A stretch of 64,000 nucleotides of DNA from Gavia stellata (lineage: Eukaryota; Chordata; Aves; Gaviiformes; Gaviidae), in the NCBI RefSeq assembly GCF_030936135.1, contig NC_082611.1, positions 248,001 to 312,000 on the forward strand, in the 5' to 3' direction. Numbering within the stretch: the stretch's first letter is position 1; each line of letters opens with the position of its first letter. This document shows positions 50,901-63,290 of this stretch, in pieces. The notes beneath the pieces were generated by a model. That model did no database searches and had not been told where the DNA came from. It saw only the letters and a list, made by a program, of their open reading frames with translations. A program made the translations under genes and the position numbers.

Positions 50901-53900
50901 CATCAGAGCTGAATATAGCAATAGACAAACATACATTTCCATAACAGTCTTCATCATCCTCTGACATAGCAGGTAAATATGCTGTAAGTTTTGGGGGTGT
51001 CTGAAGATGTAGGTTCTCCCACACAATGGATTCGAAGAAGGGGTGGGCCTTAAGAGGTGCATATCCTCCCATTTCTTCACAACCTAATCTGTTGGTAGCA
51101 TCTAGAACCTGAGCAAATTACAATTAAGTTAACATGTATAAAATAATGACAAGGAAGGGGCGAGCACCATTCACATTTGCACAGCAGCATGCAAAAACTT
51201 AAAACCAGTTGGTCTTGCTACCCTGAGCATACGTATCTAGAATATAAGGAGACTGCTTATAATACAAGACATTATTTGTCAGTATGTCTTGTCAGCAAGA
51301 TTTTGTATTAGACCAGCTCACAGATGTAGAGAAAGGAGCACTTCTTTGGGTCCATGCAATTTTTTGGCTTTGTTTCTTCATAAAGACAGAAACAAAACCA
51401 AGCAAACGTACAGAGAAGGCCCGATGGAGCATAGCATATTTAAGTATAGCCCAGCATCACACTCTGGTGATGCAAGCAGCTATGGAAGCTATAGTTGGTG
51501 TCAAACATCAACATCTCAAGCACCCTAAAACTGCATAGTTCTCAGGATATTGATGCAACCTGGACCTTACCATTCAGCAGGCACTGGCTTGGCCATAGAG
51601 CTGGCCTAGACACAGGAACATGCTGCTAGGCCCTTTACAATGGTTGGACTCATCATCGTCCACAAACATAAGACACAGTTTCCTCCTCATTCCCTGCTCC
51701 ATTCTAATATGCTAAACTATTGAACTTCAAAAAGCTTATACCACCCAAAATGTTCTCTGCATACTCATTTTACTGTCATGGCTATATCTCACTATCAGAC
51801 AGAACTATTTTTTTCTTCCTATCCGTCAAGCATTCACATGCAGAGTAATTCTTTGGTTGATACTATAGAGACATGCATTAAGTGCAAGGTAAATACATGC
51901 TAAAATGCAAGGTAAGTTGATTTACATTATAATGAATATATCTCCCCGTGATGTATAGAACACCGTTTTCAACGATTCATTATACAGCTCAGCAAGAATT
52001 AATCTGAGTACTATGTAAACTTAAGTATTTGAATCTTAACTTCTGTGTGTAATGCACAATATTTAAAACCATTTGCTTCCATTTCACTGAGAGACATTCC
52101 TTGTCCATGCTTTAGAATTCAGATTTTAAAAAATTATAATCTAAGTACTGTTTAATAATGGATGTTGATTTTCAAGACACTCCCCTATGCAGTCAATAAT
52201 GCTCACAGTCATTCTTATTATAAGGTTTGCAATAGGATGCATAGAAACTTTAGGGAAAAAGAACTACATAAGCTGAATATTCCCAATGTCATCAAATCAT
52301 TTAACAGCAGCAAATATTTACCAATAGCTTTTCAACAAGGTCTTTTGCCTTGGGAAAAAATTTTTCTGGAAAGTCATATTCCAACTTTATTATCTTCTGG
52401 AATATAAGATATTCATTTCTGCAAAAGAGAAAAATATTAGCTCTTATTATTAGTTCTCCATGGTTCTTTTGCATTAACAGTGCATAACCTGGACAAATAT
52501 TAAATGGGAGATCTACAAGTTAAGTCACAATCCCATAAATCTTTCTAGGGTAAAGGGGTACAGTCTTCCAAGTACCTATGATCCTGTAAGCACCGGATAT
52601 TGAATAATAAGAGAAGTTCAAAGGGCTCAATACAGAGGTGGCTCATACCCTCTTCATGTAGGCATAGCTACCTTTATGATATAAATTACATGTGAAATCC
52701 TAGGACAAATTAAGGAATCTCTCTCAGGAACTCTAGTTATAGCTGTCTAAGCATCTTCACGACATCAGAAAGGACAAATAAAAGCAGGCATGACATTAAC
52801 ACCAACATTGTACGATGAAAAATTGTGCTTCAGAACTGGTAATAAGGTAAAAGCCAAAACCAAGTCAATATATTTATGATTCACAAGTGAAGAATTAGCT
52901 TAAATCTCTTACCCAGCTCTAAATGGAGGCAATCCAGCTACAAGCTGATATATTATACATCCCAGAGCCCAGAGGTCAGAGCTGCAAAAGAAACAGGAAA
53001 AAACATATAGCATGTTTTCCTACAAGGAGTCTTTAAACTGTAATTTTAAAAAATTCTTAAGCTTCTGCTAATTAGAACATAGCATGAACACCTCAGACAA
53101 ACCTGCCTACCATAATTTACACACCATTTTCACTTCATTCCTTGACAAGAAGAGTAGGCTAGCAACACAACTTTTGGAAACAAAAAGTACACAGTAACCA
53201 TCCCACAACAACTGACTACAAACGCATGTGCAAGACAGCTGAACTCTCAGTCAAAATAACGAATGGGTATAGAATGAGACTAAAAAGAATACTTACTATC
53301 CCCTACCACAATTCAAAGATGCATCCAACAATGCAATATATGCTCTTTCAGAATTAAAATCCTTTCCTCTAAATATTTTAAGCAAAAAAGTGTCACAATA
53401 CAGCTTTTTCACTTAAAGCTTTTCTTAAGACACAAACAAAAAGGCAGGCTATATGGTACATGGGTGAGAGAAAGTCTTAAGTTTTAGTGTGTTGGCCTGA
53501 AAGAGTATTTTTCACTTATTTTACCTCAAGGTAAACTATACATAGATTTGATTAAAGCTTAGAAATCCTCATGGAAGACTAAAATACTAACAAAGACTCA
53601 AACCTACTCAAATTGTTTTCTGTAAAGATGAAGCATTATGTAACTTCTAAAAAGAGATGATAGCCTGATGAAGTCTTGCCATTAGGCAAACCAGTCTAAA
53701 CCTCTTTACTAGAAGCAAAAGTAGAAAGTCTAATGGTATTTCTATCATTTCAAGAAACACTAGCACAAATTACCACAGTTATTCATATAAGAAATCTCTT
53801 TTCCCCAAGATTTGTCAGCGATTACTGTGATTATTCTTCCATCATTGTAATAAAAGAGATATACAACAGTCTGTAGGTTACCATCAAGAACCAATTTAAA

Positions 53901-56900
53901 TGAGATACAAAATTTCTTAAGGGTATCAACTCATACCAGCCACAGAGATGAGTTCTAAACCATTGCAAATCCCAAGCAGAGCTTAGCAAAGATAACTGCA
54001 AGTTGATCCAAATACAAGTCAAAGAAAGCTGTAGCCTTTCCCCTCACTGACAGAATGTGACATTCTATTGCTTTTACAGCAGGAATTACCATATTGGAGC
54101 AGGTTTATATAAAAGAGAATTAAAATAATTATATTATTTGGGTAAGAGAGAAAGTTTTTCTGATTTATTTATGGGTAAGAGAAATCCAACTTCACATTAC
54201 ACACCTCCTTCTCCTGACAACACCTAATTCTGTTTGCTGAAGTCCAGAAGGTAGATGAACTGAGGAAACCAGCACTCAGACAAAAAGCAATACTTGTTAA
54301 GAAAATCTATTTCAAACTCTCTTAAAAAAACTTTTACTCAAGCATCTTGTTTCTTTGAAATACTAGGCTTGCTTGCTTTATTTATCTCTCCCCTGAGCCC
54401 CCTCGCCCCGTTTGACAGTATCCTGACAGAGTCAGTAAGATTCTGAAATACGATAGAGTCCTCACCTTTTACAGGCAGATTTCTCTGTCAGCAGTTCTGG
54501 AGAAACATACTGTGCTGTCCCTACAAATGAGTTTGCTCGTGCTGGCAAGAAAATGGAACAAAAGAAGCAAATACATACTTATGGAGAAGCCAACCTCCCC
54601 CTTCCCCCACCCAACAAAAAAACCCCAAAGGCAATCTATTGCAAGTTACGTAACACTACAAAGAACCCATGGGAATTTCATTTCTCTACCCATCCACAAA
54701 ACCTGCTTGGAAGAGAGAAATCAATTAATCTTAAGCGGTATCTCTCTGGTTCAAGCAGCTAGGCATTTAGGCACTTCGTTAGGTATAAAATCTACCAACA
54801 CAAGCTTATTACATTCAAGTAAAAAAAATTAAGTTTTACCAAATTCAGTTCAGCCTAGTGTTTTTTTCAGGCACTGTTTGCAGCATCATTGATTCACAGG
54901 TTAATACTAAGCAACTAGTGACACAGAATTCTATAACCTACACATTTGAGCAACTCTGATAGTCACTGGGGTTAAATACATAAGCAGAGTAAAAACTTAC
55001 TGTTTCAGCTGAGCCACAGTAATTATTTGTATTCTTGTCTTGCAAATGAAAAGTAATTTGAAGTAGTTTAACTTCCCACTATATTGGGTGACCTAGCTGG
55101 CTATACCACTATGCCAAATATTGCCTCTTTAACATACTCTAAGCAGTGACAGTCAAAACTGTTTCAAGATCTCTCAGTGATTTTGTTAGATAAGAGGTAA
55201 TGATATCTGAAGGTTACAATTTGGTAAATACAATATACACACATTTTCAAAGGACCACTTGCTATAGTTATCTGTGTCACGTGATGAAGTAAATAACGGC
55301 ATACCTTGTCTGCTATCTGCAGATAATACTTTTGCTGTTCCAAAGTCTGTTATTTGAATGTGCATATCTTCATTTAGCAAGATGTTCTCTGGCTTAAGGT
55401 CCCTGGAAAAGGCAGATTTTTATATTTAAACAGCACACAAATTAAAGTTGCAAAACTGTCTAGTGACTTATGTACATAATGCTGTCATAAATGATGCAGA
55501 CATTCTATGAACATCGTTGTGTCAACTTTTCTCTAACTTGTAGCTGTCAACATGCAGACTGCTAACAGATTTTGAAAAGCCAGTAACATTTTTTCTAGAA
55601 AGACCTTAAGTAATGAATAATCTCAAAACTAAGCTATTGTGCATCTCACTTGTTCAACAAAAATAAAAGAAAAAACCCCACTCTTCACTCCCAAGCCTTA
55701 ATTTAAATAGCATCTGACAGATTGGTATGGCAGTAAGATCTTCTAGGTCTGTTTACTCAGTGCAAAACTCCAGTTAGTCAAACAATGGCAACCCCCCCAC
55801 TTCCAACTAAATGTCCAGAACAGATAAGAACTATAAACCACCTCCACTCTAAGAATGGCATGTTTACATTTGTCACATACAAATCCATGTATAATCTGTA
55901 TTTCAGATGTATGCATACCATTTGTATGGACACTGCCTCTGATTCAGAATAAAACCAGACCTCACAGTATCACATACACAATATATAGCAATATAGAGTT
56001 AGGGGTCAAGAGGTTCATTAGCAACAACATAAAAAAATAGCATTGGATTACACTGTTATGATATTATTTACTTTGCACCAAGCCTCCTCAGTTGACAAGA
56101 AAAACTGACATCCTTCCCTCCTAAGAAGTTATCTTTGGATGCTCATAAAGAAATCTAGAAGCATGGGAGCTGTTTTGGTTGACTGGTAAGAAAAATCAGT
56201 GCAAATTCAAAACTGTTTTCACCAACTACTGCGCAGCATTATTTTCCTCAGATTACAGCCCCCTATTATTGAAAAGCATGGGTTGTGCAGTTGTACAGTC
56301 TAAAGTCTGTAGACTAGCACAGAAAGCAATTGGAATGAAGTAATTATGACACACAAGCCATAAAAATCCTGTTCATTTTCCTGTAACTACTCCCAGAGAC
56401 AAACAGAAAATACATAAACAGAATGGACCTTTTTAACAGTTCTACATGGGGTTTTTACATATACATATGTATGTATACATATATATATTGTACTCTATGC
56501 ACACATATACATGCAGTTTATATAATATATCATATACCTATATTAATATTATATTATGGATCTAGGTTATAGCCATATATCTAGATACATAGAGAGATAT
56601 ATCTGTAGTACCTTTTCCAGAGTAGCCTGGCATCTTAAAGTGGTTCTATCTCATGTCATATTTCTTTAGGCAGCAGAAAATCCCAAGAGCTTTCAGGCAC
56701 TGCTAAAGCTATGAACTTTTAATTGAAAAACCTTTATAATAAGTCCTCTAACTGTACAATTTCACTGTTTTCTTTTGAGCTTCTCATAGTGGCCTTCATA
56801 TGAAGACAAATATAAAGCAGCTCTTTTATAATACAAGATTTCCAATATAGTCTTAGTAATACTGACAAACATGCTGTATTCATTTTATAAGCATCCTCTC

Positions 56901-59573
56901 AGCCTAACACATGGACTATATAATCAAAGTGAAACTGGGAGTTCTTAAACTTTTTTGTCCCCTGTATAAAATTTTATACTTTTAGTACTCTCCACATCCA
57001 ACCCCCTTAGATTCTATTCCCAATTATTTCACAGAAAAGTATTAGGAAAATAATTTGTCCTTTTAAACATAACTGAAAGTAGTAATAATGCTATCAGAAT
57101 TACAATCAGCCAGCTTTTTGCCAGCTAGCATCTACTGTGCCATGAACAACTGCTTAGGAACATACAGACACAATAGATTTCTTACCCAAAAAGAAGTTCT
57201 GCAGCACAGATTTCTCACACTTACAGCTTTAACTTGTTTAATAATTAAACATGAATGACAAAACATGCTTTATCCAGACAATATAATTACATCAAGAACA
57301 ACTGCAAAGGTCCTATTAAAAACTTTGCTAAATTTCACCATTTACCTAGTTATTGTTCAGCTTTGTGGAAATTGTTCACTCAGTGAAAACTGACATACAT
57401 TAATTTTACTTTTTTTAATGATATGCTGCATACTAATTCACACACCAGCGGAATTCTAGTTACTTTTGGTGCATAACACCACAGAAAAAAATGCAGTTAA
57501 CTAAAAAGTCAGTTTCTGGTTTTAGACCAACTGATCAAACTTGAAAAAGACAAGCTCTTGGTGATGTTAATTCTAGGCCAAGAAGTTTTCTTACTTTTTC
57601 CCTGCTAGAACAGTTGGTCTAATAACTGAGATTGGCTCTCCTCCTAAAGTTTTCTTTGTTTAGCTCACCATGTTAACAACAGTACTAATGCTAATGAAAT
57701 GCTATTATGCTCTCATTAGCTTTCCACAAAATCCATGTTTGCTTTAGACTTCATGAAGAACATTTCTAGAAAAAACACCTTGTGCATAATCAAATGCATG
57801 TTGGTCTCAGCTTTTTATTACCTGTGAATTATTCCTTTCCCATGCAAATACTCCAGGGCTGATACAATTTCAGCAGTATAAAACCTGGTACAGGTCTCAT
57901 CAAATGAGCCAATTTTGCGTATATACTTTAGCAGCTCTCCATTTTTGGCATAGCTAAGCCCAAAATCTGAATGCAAGTATAGTTAAGGTCTATCACTAAA
58001 TCATTCCAAAACAAAAATCCCCACACCTCATTCCAAATACAAGAATAATACTAAAAATACATGAACAATGGGGAAGAAGTGAAGTTGGTTAGTTTGAAAC
58101 TTCACATGATAGCAACCCAAAACAGTTTCTTAAAAATATTAACAACCTAGGACACAGGTCCCAATTTCTTAGCATAGCAAAGACTACGTAAAGAGTTAAA
58201 TCTATAGTTTTTCCAGACAGTCACCTGAATAATTAATTTAAACTATATACATAATTGCCTTCAAAGAGAACTATTTACAGTCATAACGAGCATTCAACCT
58301 AAGTTTAAAATTGCCCCAAAGTTCCAAAGTCAGCCCAGTGTTCAATGAGCAAATGTTTACATTACAAAAGAGAGCCCCTGTAAGTTCTGTTGGTGCATGC
58401 GTACACACACACACAATATAGGGCCTGTCAGCACTGCTAGCAGCCTCTGCGAAAAACACAACTACTTACTGACCCCAGAAATAGACTGATCTATCCTTTT
58501 GCCCTGGGCACAGCCAATTTGAAGCAGGAAGCTTAGGAGGAAATTTACATGATTAACATTTTCTTCACAAGAAAAAAAAAGCTGACTGCAAACCATTGAG
58601 CTTTCAAGATGAAACTGCTCTTTGCAATTACTGCTAGAGAGATAACTTGGGAAACAGTGGCCCAAACAGAAGAGTTTCAGCTTTCTATCATTCAGATAAT
58701 TCTCTAAGAACTTTTACATAAGAAAAATGTTAATAGGTCTAATTGTTCAAATAAGAAATAGTAGTAAATATAGCCGGCTACCCCGATTTTAAACACAAGA
58801 ATTCTGGTCTTTTCCTGCATGTATCAGAAATAAAACATTTCTAAAACATTTCTCATACACCCCCCAATTTTTATTTTTTTAAATTATTTTTAACTTAGAT
58901 TGTTGCAAGTTGCCCTTCAGCATTTACCACATGGACAATATGAGTTACTGTTTTATTCATCTCCCCTGTCCCACCAGTCACCCACTCTTCTCTTTGAGGG
59001 GGCACACTCATTCTATTTGCTTAATTTCTATTAAAAGCATGACTTCAAAAATTGCATCGCAAACATTAAGATATTTTTAAATACCTAAAGTTATTTTCAT
59101 CATTCCTGTTAGACAACGTTTCAAAGGAACCAAAACTGGGGACTGTTGCTTCTAAGAAAGTGTTACAGCAAGTTTTAGAACACAAAGGATACATAGCTTT
59201 TCATCATCCTGAAAGGTGAAGTAGAGTTTCACAAAAAAAGGGTGATCCAGGCGGGACATTACATCTCTCTCTCGTGTCACATATGGCACCTTGTTTTCTT
59301 TTATGATATGACGTTTTTCTAGAATTTTAACTTAATGAAAAAAAGACAGAGTGAAAATGCACAGAGGTACAACCAAATGAAGTCCATTTAAGTAATTTGT
59401 TTGGGGGGTTTTTTTTGGTTGAAAAAATTATCATAAAACCACTAATTCTGTCTTTTGAACAGGTGTTTTTAATAGGACTACATTGATATTGTATTTCTAA
59501 AAAGTTCATGTTGAAGGAGTCAATACTTACTGGCATATTCTCTAGAACTTGCCAATTCTCGAGCCAAGACAAC
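47868..59573 (-). CDS. PDPK1: PDPK1 (PDK1) kinase, 3' twelve coding exons; 5' end outside window
   Basis: Twelve exons (59573-59531, 59330-59193, 57966-57822, 55402-55305, 54541-54466, 52981-52913, 52418-52322, 51108-50935, 50537-50320, 49650-49593, 48688-48536, 47975-47868) join in phase to 458 residues plus a stop, matching human residues 96-556. PDK1 is the AGC-family master kinase that phosphorylates the activation loop of AKT, S6K, SGK and others, and it binds PIP3 through its PH domain. Visible hallmarks are the catalytic-loop HRDLKPEN, DFGTAKV, the auto-phosphorylated serine in [17 protein letters not shown], and the PIF-pocket helix [19 protein letters not shown]. The C-terminal PH domain includes [15 protein letters not shown]. 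The exons with the N-terminus and glycine loop are absent and must lie past the right edge. The C-terminal tail differs from human. Confidence 0.97.
48536..48688 (-). CDS. PDPK1: PDPK1 exon 13
   Basis: It encodes the PH-domain core [33 protein letters not shown] and FKTFFVHT. The acceptor is TCTTGTTAG and the donor is CACACA|GTAAGT. Confidence 0.96.
49593..49650 (-). CDS. PDPK1: PDPK1 exon 12
   Basis: It encodes [19 protein letters not shown], the first strand of the PH domain, with basic residues used for phosphoinositide binding. The acceptor is TTTTTCCAAG and the donor is GAAAG|GTAAGG. Confidence 0.95.
49844..49867 (+). repeat. G-run cluster (quadruplex-forming pattern)
   Basis: Runs of seven, three and eight G separated by single A bases, followed by CGG, on the non-template strand relative to PDPK1. 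On the transcript it is C-rich, about 195 bases upstream of exon 12. Confidence 0.75.
50320..50537 (-). CDS. PDPK1: PDPK1 exon 11
   Basis: It encodes [13 protein letters not shown], a variable Ser-rich linker ([18 protein letters not shown]), then [20 protein letters not shown] up to AGGNPW. The linker is the least conserved part compared with human. The acceptor is CTCCTTTAG and the donor is CCTTG|GTAAGA. Confidence 0.94.
50935..51108 (-). CDS. PDPK1: PDPK1 exon 10
   Basis: It encodes [25 protein letters not shown], and [18 protein letters not shown]: the end of the kinase domain and the acidic linker. The acceptor is TTTGCTCAG and the donor is GGAAAT|GTATGT. Confidence 0.93.
52322..52418 (-). 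CDS. PDPK1: PDPK1 exon 9
   Basis: It encodes [20 protein letters not shown] and [12 protein letters not shown] in the C-lobe. The acceptor is CTTTTGCAG and the donor is TATTG|GTAAAT. Confidence 0.95.
52913..52981 (-). CDS. PDPK1: PDPK1 exon 8
   Basis: A 69-base exon encoding [20 protein letters not shown] and RAG, the helix F region of the kinase. The acceptor is CTTTTGCAG and the donor is GCTGG|GTAAGA. Confidence 0.95.
54466..54541 (-). CDS. PDPK1: PDPK1 exon 7
   Basis: It encodes the activation segment [20 protein letters not shown] and KSACK. The serine in ANSFVG corresponds to human Ser241, the constitutive autophosphorylation site. The acceptor is CTTGCCAG and the donor is AAAAG|GTGAGG. 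Confidence 0.96.
55305..55402 (-). CDS. PDPK1: PDPK1 exon 6
   Basis: It encodes [20 protein letters not shown] and [12 protein letters not shown]: the catalytic aspartate, metal-binding asparagine and DFG motif. The bird sequence SADSRQ replaces human SPESKQ just before the activation loop. The donor is ACAAG|GTATGC. Confidence 0.95.
56455..56615. repeat. AT-rich alternating low-complexity tract
   Basis: Dense TATA/CATA/GTATA alternation with many short palindromes, in the PDPK1 intron between exons 5 and 6. Confidence 0.7.
57822..57966 (-). CDS. PDPK1: PDPK1 exon 5
   Basis: It encodes [19 protein letters not shown] to [11 protein letters not shown]: the hinge, helix D and helix E up to the arginine of the HRD motif. 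The acceptor is GCATTCAG and the donor is CACAG|GTAATA. Confidence 0.95.
59193..59330 (-). CDS. PDPK1: PDPK1 exon 4
   Basis: It encodes the catalytic lysine segment [18 protein letters not shown], the alpha-C helix and [15 protein letters not shown]. This is the PIF pocket that docks phosphorylated substrate motifs. The acceptor is TTCATTAAG and the donor is CTAT|GTATCC. Confidence 0.94.
59531..59573 (-). CDS. PDPK1: PDPK1 exon 3 (first coding exon in window)
   Basis: It encodes [14 protein letters not shown] plus one base, directly after the glycine-rich loop (human residues 96-109). It is only 43 bases long. The acceptor is GGCAACAG|GTTG and the donor is GCCA|GTAAGT. Numbering assumes the 14-exon human structure. 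Confidence 0.93.
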
Positions 59574-61825
59574 CTGTTGCCACAGGAGAGAAAATATATT
59601 ACAATCATTCATTCAAGATATACGCTAACATAAATTTTGATATTCCAGTAGGTATTTCGAATACTGTTTGTCCAAAATAAGCTATCACAACTGCAATCAG
59701 CAAAATATTTAAGCACGCATTCATATTATGCTGGCTTCAGCAAGACCTCTGCAGAAATTCAGTTCAGCATAACAAAGCTTATTTTGCTAAAAGACTTATA
59801 CACCTGACTGGGTAATCACTGATCTACTTTTTTCCCCAGAAGAATTCTGAAGATTGTGATGTGAGTCACAGTAAATTGCCAAATCTTTCTAAAGGGAAAA
59901 AAAAAGCAACAAGTGCATTGAGGAGTATTTCTAAAAGTCTTTCACAGTACTTTTTCTTAACATAAATGGCAAAGATGGAAAGATAAAAATTATCTGAAAG
60001 ATCAAAAGTAAGAAGTGAGACAGAGCTTTCAGCTATTTACAGTTTGTTAGGAAAGATTTAAAGCAAGGGAATGAGAGATTTTCCAATTAGTAGAAGCAAG
60101 GGATAAAGTTTCAGGCAAGCAGTTCTACATTTTTGAAGAGAAAAGCTTTTGGAGGAACACAAGTTAAAGCTTGTCTTCAAGAAACAACTTCTATAAAAGG
60201 AAATTTTTAAGACAATCTGAAAAGTCCTCTTGCATGAATCCGAGTAATAACCTTGTAATAACAGATGACTACAGTTTGTGTTTTTCTCATTTTAAGTTTA
60301 TATCCATTCTAATACCTTGCTAGAATCTCAACATTATACTAATTTTTTTTTTAATCACTGCACCAGGCTTGCTTCTAATCCACGTCTCATTATGTTCTAA
60401 CCCCTTGCAAAATCAGTTATAACAGAGTACTCCAAAATATTATTATTACATACACCCAATACTAAATGTTAGACATTTAGGAAAAAAAGCTTCTAAATAA
60501 GGCACTTTTTCAGGTCAAAGAAGTGCATGCAGTTGCATTCTTTCAGTATTACAAAATTGAAATCTCAGTTCAGTAGTAAGAGGCACCTTTAATTTTCTAA
60601 AAAAGTTCATCTTCTACAAACACACTGAAGTTCATGGTATTTGATCAATGAAAATTTCCACTAGAAACAAGCAGTCTGCTACAAGGTGCATCTCTGCATA
60701 AGGAGTTTTTAAGACCCTTCTGTGTACACAGGTAACATTATTTAAAGCTGTGCAGTCAAATGAGAATGTTCTTAACTTTTCTAATTTTTGTTGCCAAGTT
60801 TCATCAATCAAGTCTACCATTAAAGCTACTGAAAGCAGGTCACTTAAAGTCAGTTGTTAAATAAATACCCAGATACATAGAGAGCTAGCTTTCTGCATTC
60901 TGGAAATTGATACTTTTACATTTTCATAAAACAATTCAGCGTCATCAGTAAAACAAAAACCCACTAGGCAATGTTGCCTATATATACACACACAGAGTCC
61001 ATAATCAGATGACAGAAGTGATCAACTGACACAGGTGAAAATATATCTTGGCTAGTAACTCTCAAACTTGAATTGAACTGTATAGCTCCAAAGACTGACT
61101 CTCCTCCAGTCCTGCACAGTAGCGATTTTTCTACCATTAGATTTCAGATGTATTACCCACATACTTAGACTGATATTAAGCAGCTGTGTTCTAAAGACAC
61201 AGGATTGAGTATTTACCTCCTAGCATGAGTACTCGAGTACCCTCAAGTGCCTTCATCACTGAACAAATCAGAGTATACCATATAGCCTAATTTCCTCCTA
61301 ACTAATAACCCACAAAACCCAGCAGAATCACAACAAAAAAAAGAAAAAAACACAGAGGTACATGTTAATACCATGTATCTGCTATCAGGGGCCTGAATCT
61401 TATCCACCCTACAGGAAGAAATAATATCAATAAGGAATGTAAATTCTATGGAAAGGAATTAGACCTTAGATAGGTAGATTAAAAAACCAAACCGAAAACC
61501 ACAATACCAAAAGCATTCACAGAACATGTAAATGTGCAAGTTGCAAATTCAGACAACAGCAAGGCAAGAAATGTAGTTAAACGTCTCAAACTGGAGGAAA
61601 GTGAGACAAGAATAGAGAAGCCTCAGAGGCTACAAAGCAGAAATAATTGCCAACATAATTGGCAGATATCACAGCCAAGCCCAACTCTAAACTTGAACAA
61701 ATACTTCAGACTGCCAGAGATTAAGTCTGCATTTAAGAACTGGTTTTGGTCAGACACTCATACTTCCTTAGAGCTCCTCCTCTTTTTAAGAGAAACCTCA
61801 TTTATAGGTGGAGACAAAACCAAGA

Positions 61826-61841
61826 GGGGGGGGGGGGGGGG
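61826..61841 (+). repeat. G16 homopolymer
   Basis: Sixteen consecutive G in PDPK1 intron 2. Confidence 0.9.
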
Positions 61842-62489
61842 AAGTATGTACCAGCTGTATAGAAGGAGGTGAGCAGGACAACATGCCTACCCAAACATGA
61901 GAATTATAATTCTGCCAAGATGTAACAGATATTACTCTGAGAGGAGCTTGAAGCTGTCTACAAAGCAAGTAGATTTTCACTGCTTTAAAAGAACAGAGCA
62001 ACAACTAGAAGGCCCTGCATTTGTGTATGTTAACATCAAGCATCGGTCCAAGAACAGTTACAGCCGCAGAAGGTGGTCCCACAAAATTGCAGAATGCTCT
62101 GAAGAAAAATCCCCTGAGGCCAGATCACGTGCATCTTTGCTGAATTTTAAATACAGCACTGGCACCAGGTAGAGTTTGCAGTAGCTTATCAGAAGTCCAA
62201 GAAAACAGAATATATTCATTATGACCCCAAGTAAATGTTGGGGTTTTGTTTTTTTTTTTTTAATCTGAAGCTGTCATTGGAGGCATGGTAATACGAAGGC
62301 CCCTGCCTTTTGAGACGCACACTTTTCAGTCAGAATATTGGTGACGATCTTAGGGAGCAGAATCAGATCTCTGAATCTACAACCATTTGTAATAAGAACA
62401 AAGCATATACTTTTTAACAAGATGTTTTGATAACAATGTGAAGTTACACACCCCACAGATCAAGAGCTCTGGTGTTGATACATCAGGGG

Positions 62490-63290
62490 GTTCTGCTGCC
62501 ATCCAGAGGGACCTCAACAGACTGGAGAAACGGGCAGACAGGAATCATGCAGTTCCCTTTTTTGAACTACAAACTCCTCCTCCTGGGGAGGAATAATCCC
62601 ATGAAGCAGTATATGCTGGGGGCTGATGGGCTGGAAAGCAGCTTTGCAGAAAAGGACCTGGGGTCCCGGTGGACACCAATCTGAACGTGAGCCAGCAATG
62701 TGCCCTTGCCACAAAGAAGGCAAATGGTATCCTGGGCTGCACTAGGAGGAATGTTGCCAATATGTTGATGGAGGTGATCCTTCCCCTCTATTCAGCACTG
62801 GTAAGATCACACCTGAACTACTGTGTCCAGGTCTGGGCTCCTCAGTAAGAGAGACATGGAGCTACTGGATAGAGTCCAGAGAAGGATTGCTAAGACTATA
62901 ACAGAGTGGAGAATCTCTCATTTGAGGAAAGGCTGAGAGACATGGGATTGTTCAGCCTAGAGAAGAAAAGGCTCAGGGGAAATCTCAGCAATGTACATAA
63001 ATATCTGTAGGGGAAGTGTAAAGAGGATGGAGTCAGGCTGTTTTCAGCAGTGGGCCAAACTGAAACACAGGAGGTTCCATTTGAATGCCAAGAAACACTT
63101 TTTTACTATGAGGGTGACCAAGCACTGGCACAGGCTGCCCAGAGAGTCTGTGGAATCTCCATCCTTGGCGATACCCAAAAGCTGTTCAGACACAGTTCTG
63201 GACAACTGGCTCTAGGTGGTCCTGCTTGAGCAGGGAGGTTGGATAAGACCACCTCCAGAGGTCCCTCAGTCCTTCTGTGAATCTGTAAGA
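62490..63290 (+). mobile_element. CR1 LINE fragment (antisense to PDPK1)
   Basis: On the plus strand, degraded reverse-transcriptase sequence is recognisable: FFTMRVTKHWHRLPRESVES near the 3' part, preceded by the AEKDLGSRW-type segment. The CR1 3' sequence then follows (GGAGGTTGGATAAGACCACC, TCCTTCTGTGAATCTG). Multiple stops and frameshifts show it is inactive and 5'-truncated. It diverges from the copy at 14.8-15.6 kb, so it probably belongs to another CR1 subfamily. The boundaries are approximate. Confidence 0.93.

Larger units (their letters stand above)
47976..59530 (-). other. PDPK1: PDPK1 internal introns 3-13
   Basis: These introns are unique AT-rich DNA. Items worth naming are a T/G-rich low-complexity tract at 48,343-48,407, a G-run cluster at 49,844-49,867, an AT-alternating stretch at 56,455-56,615 and a short CA repeat at 58,402-58,413. 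The largest intron is 55,403-57,821. I saw no dispersed repeat copy or extra conserved exon in them. Confidence 0.85.
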
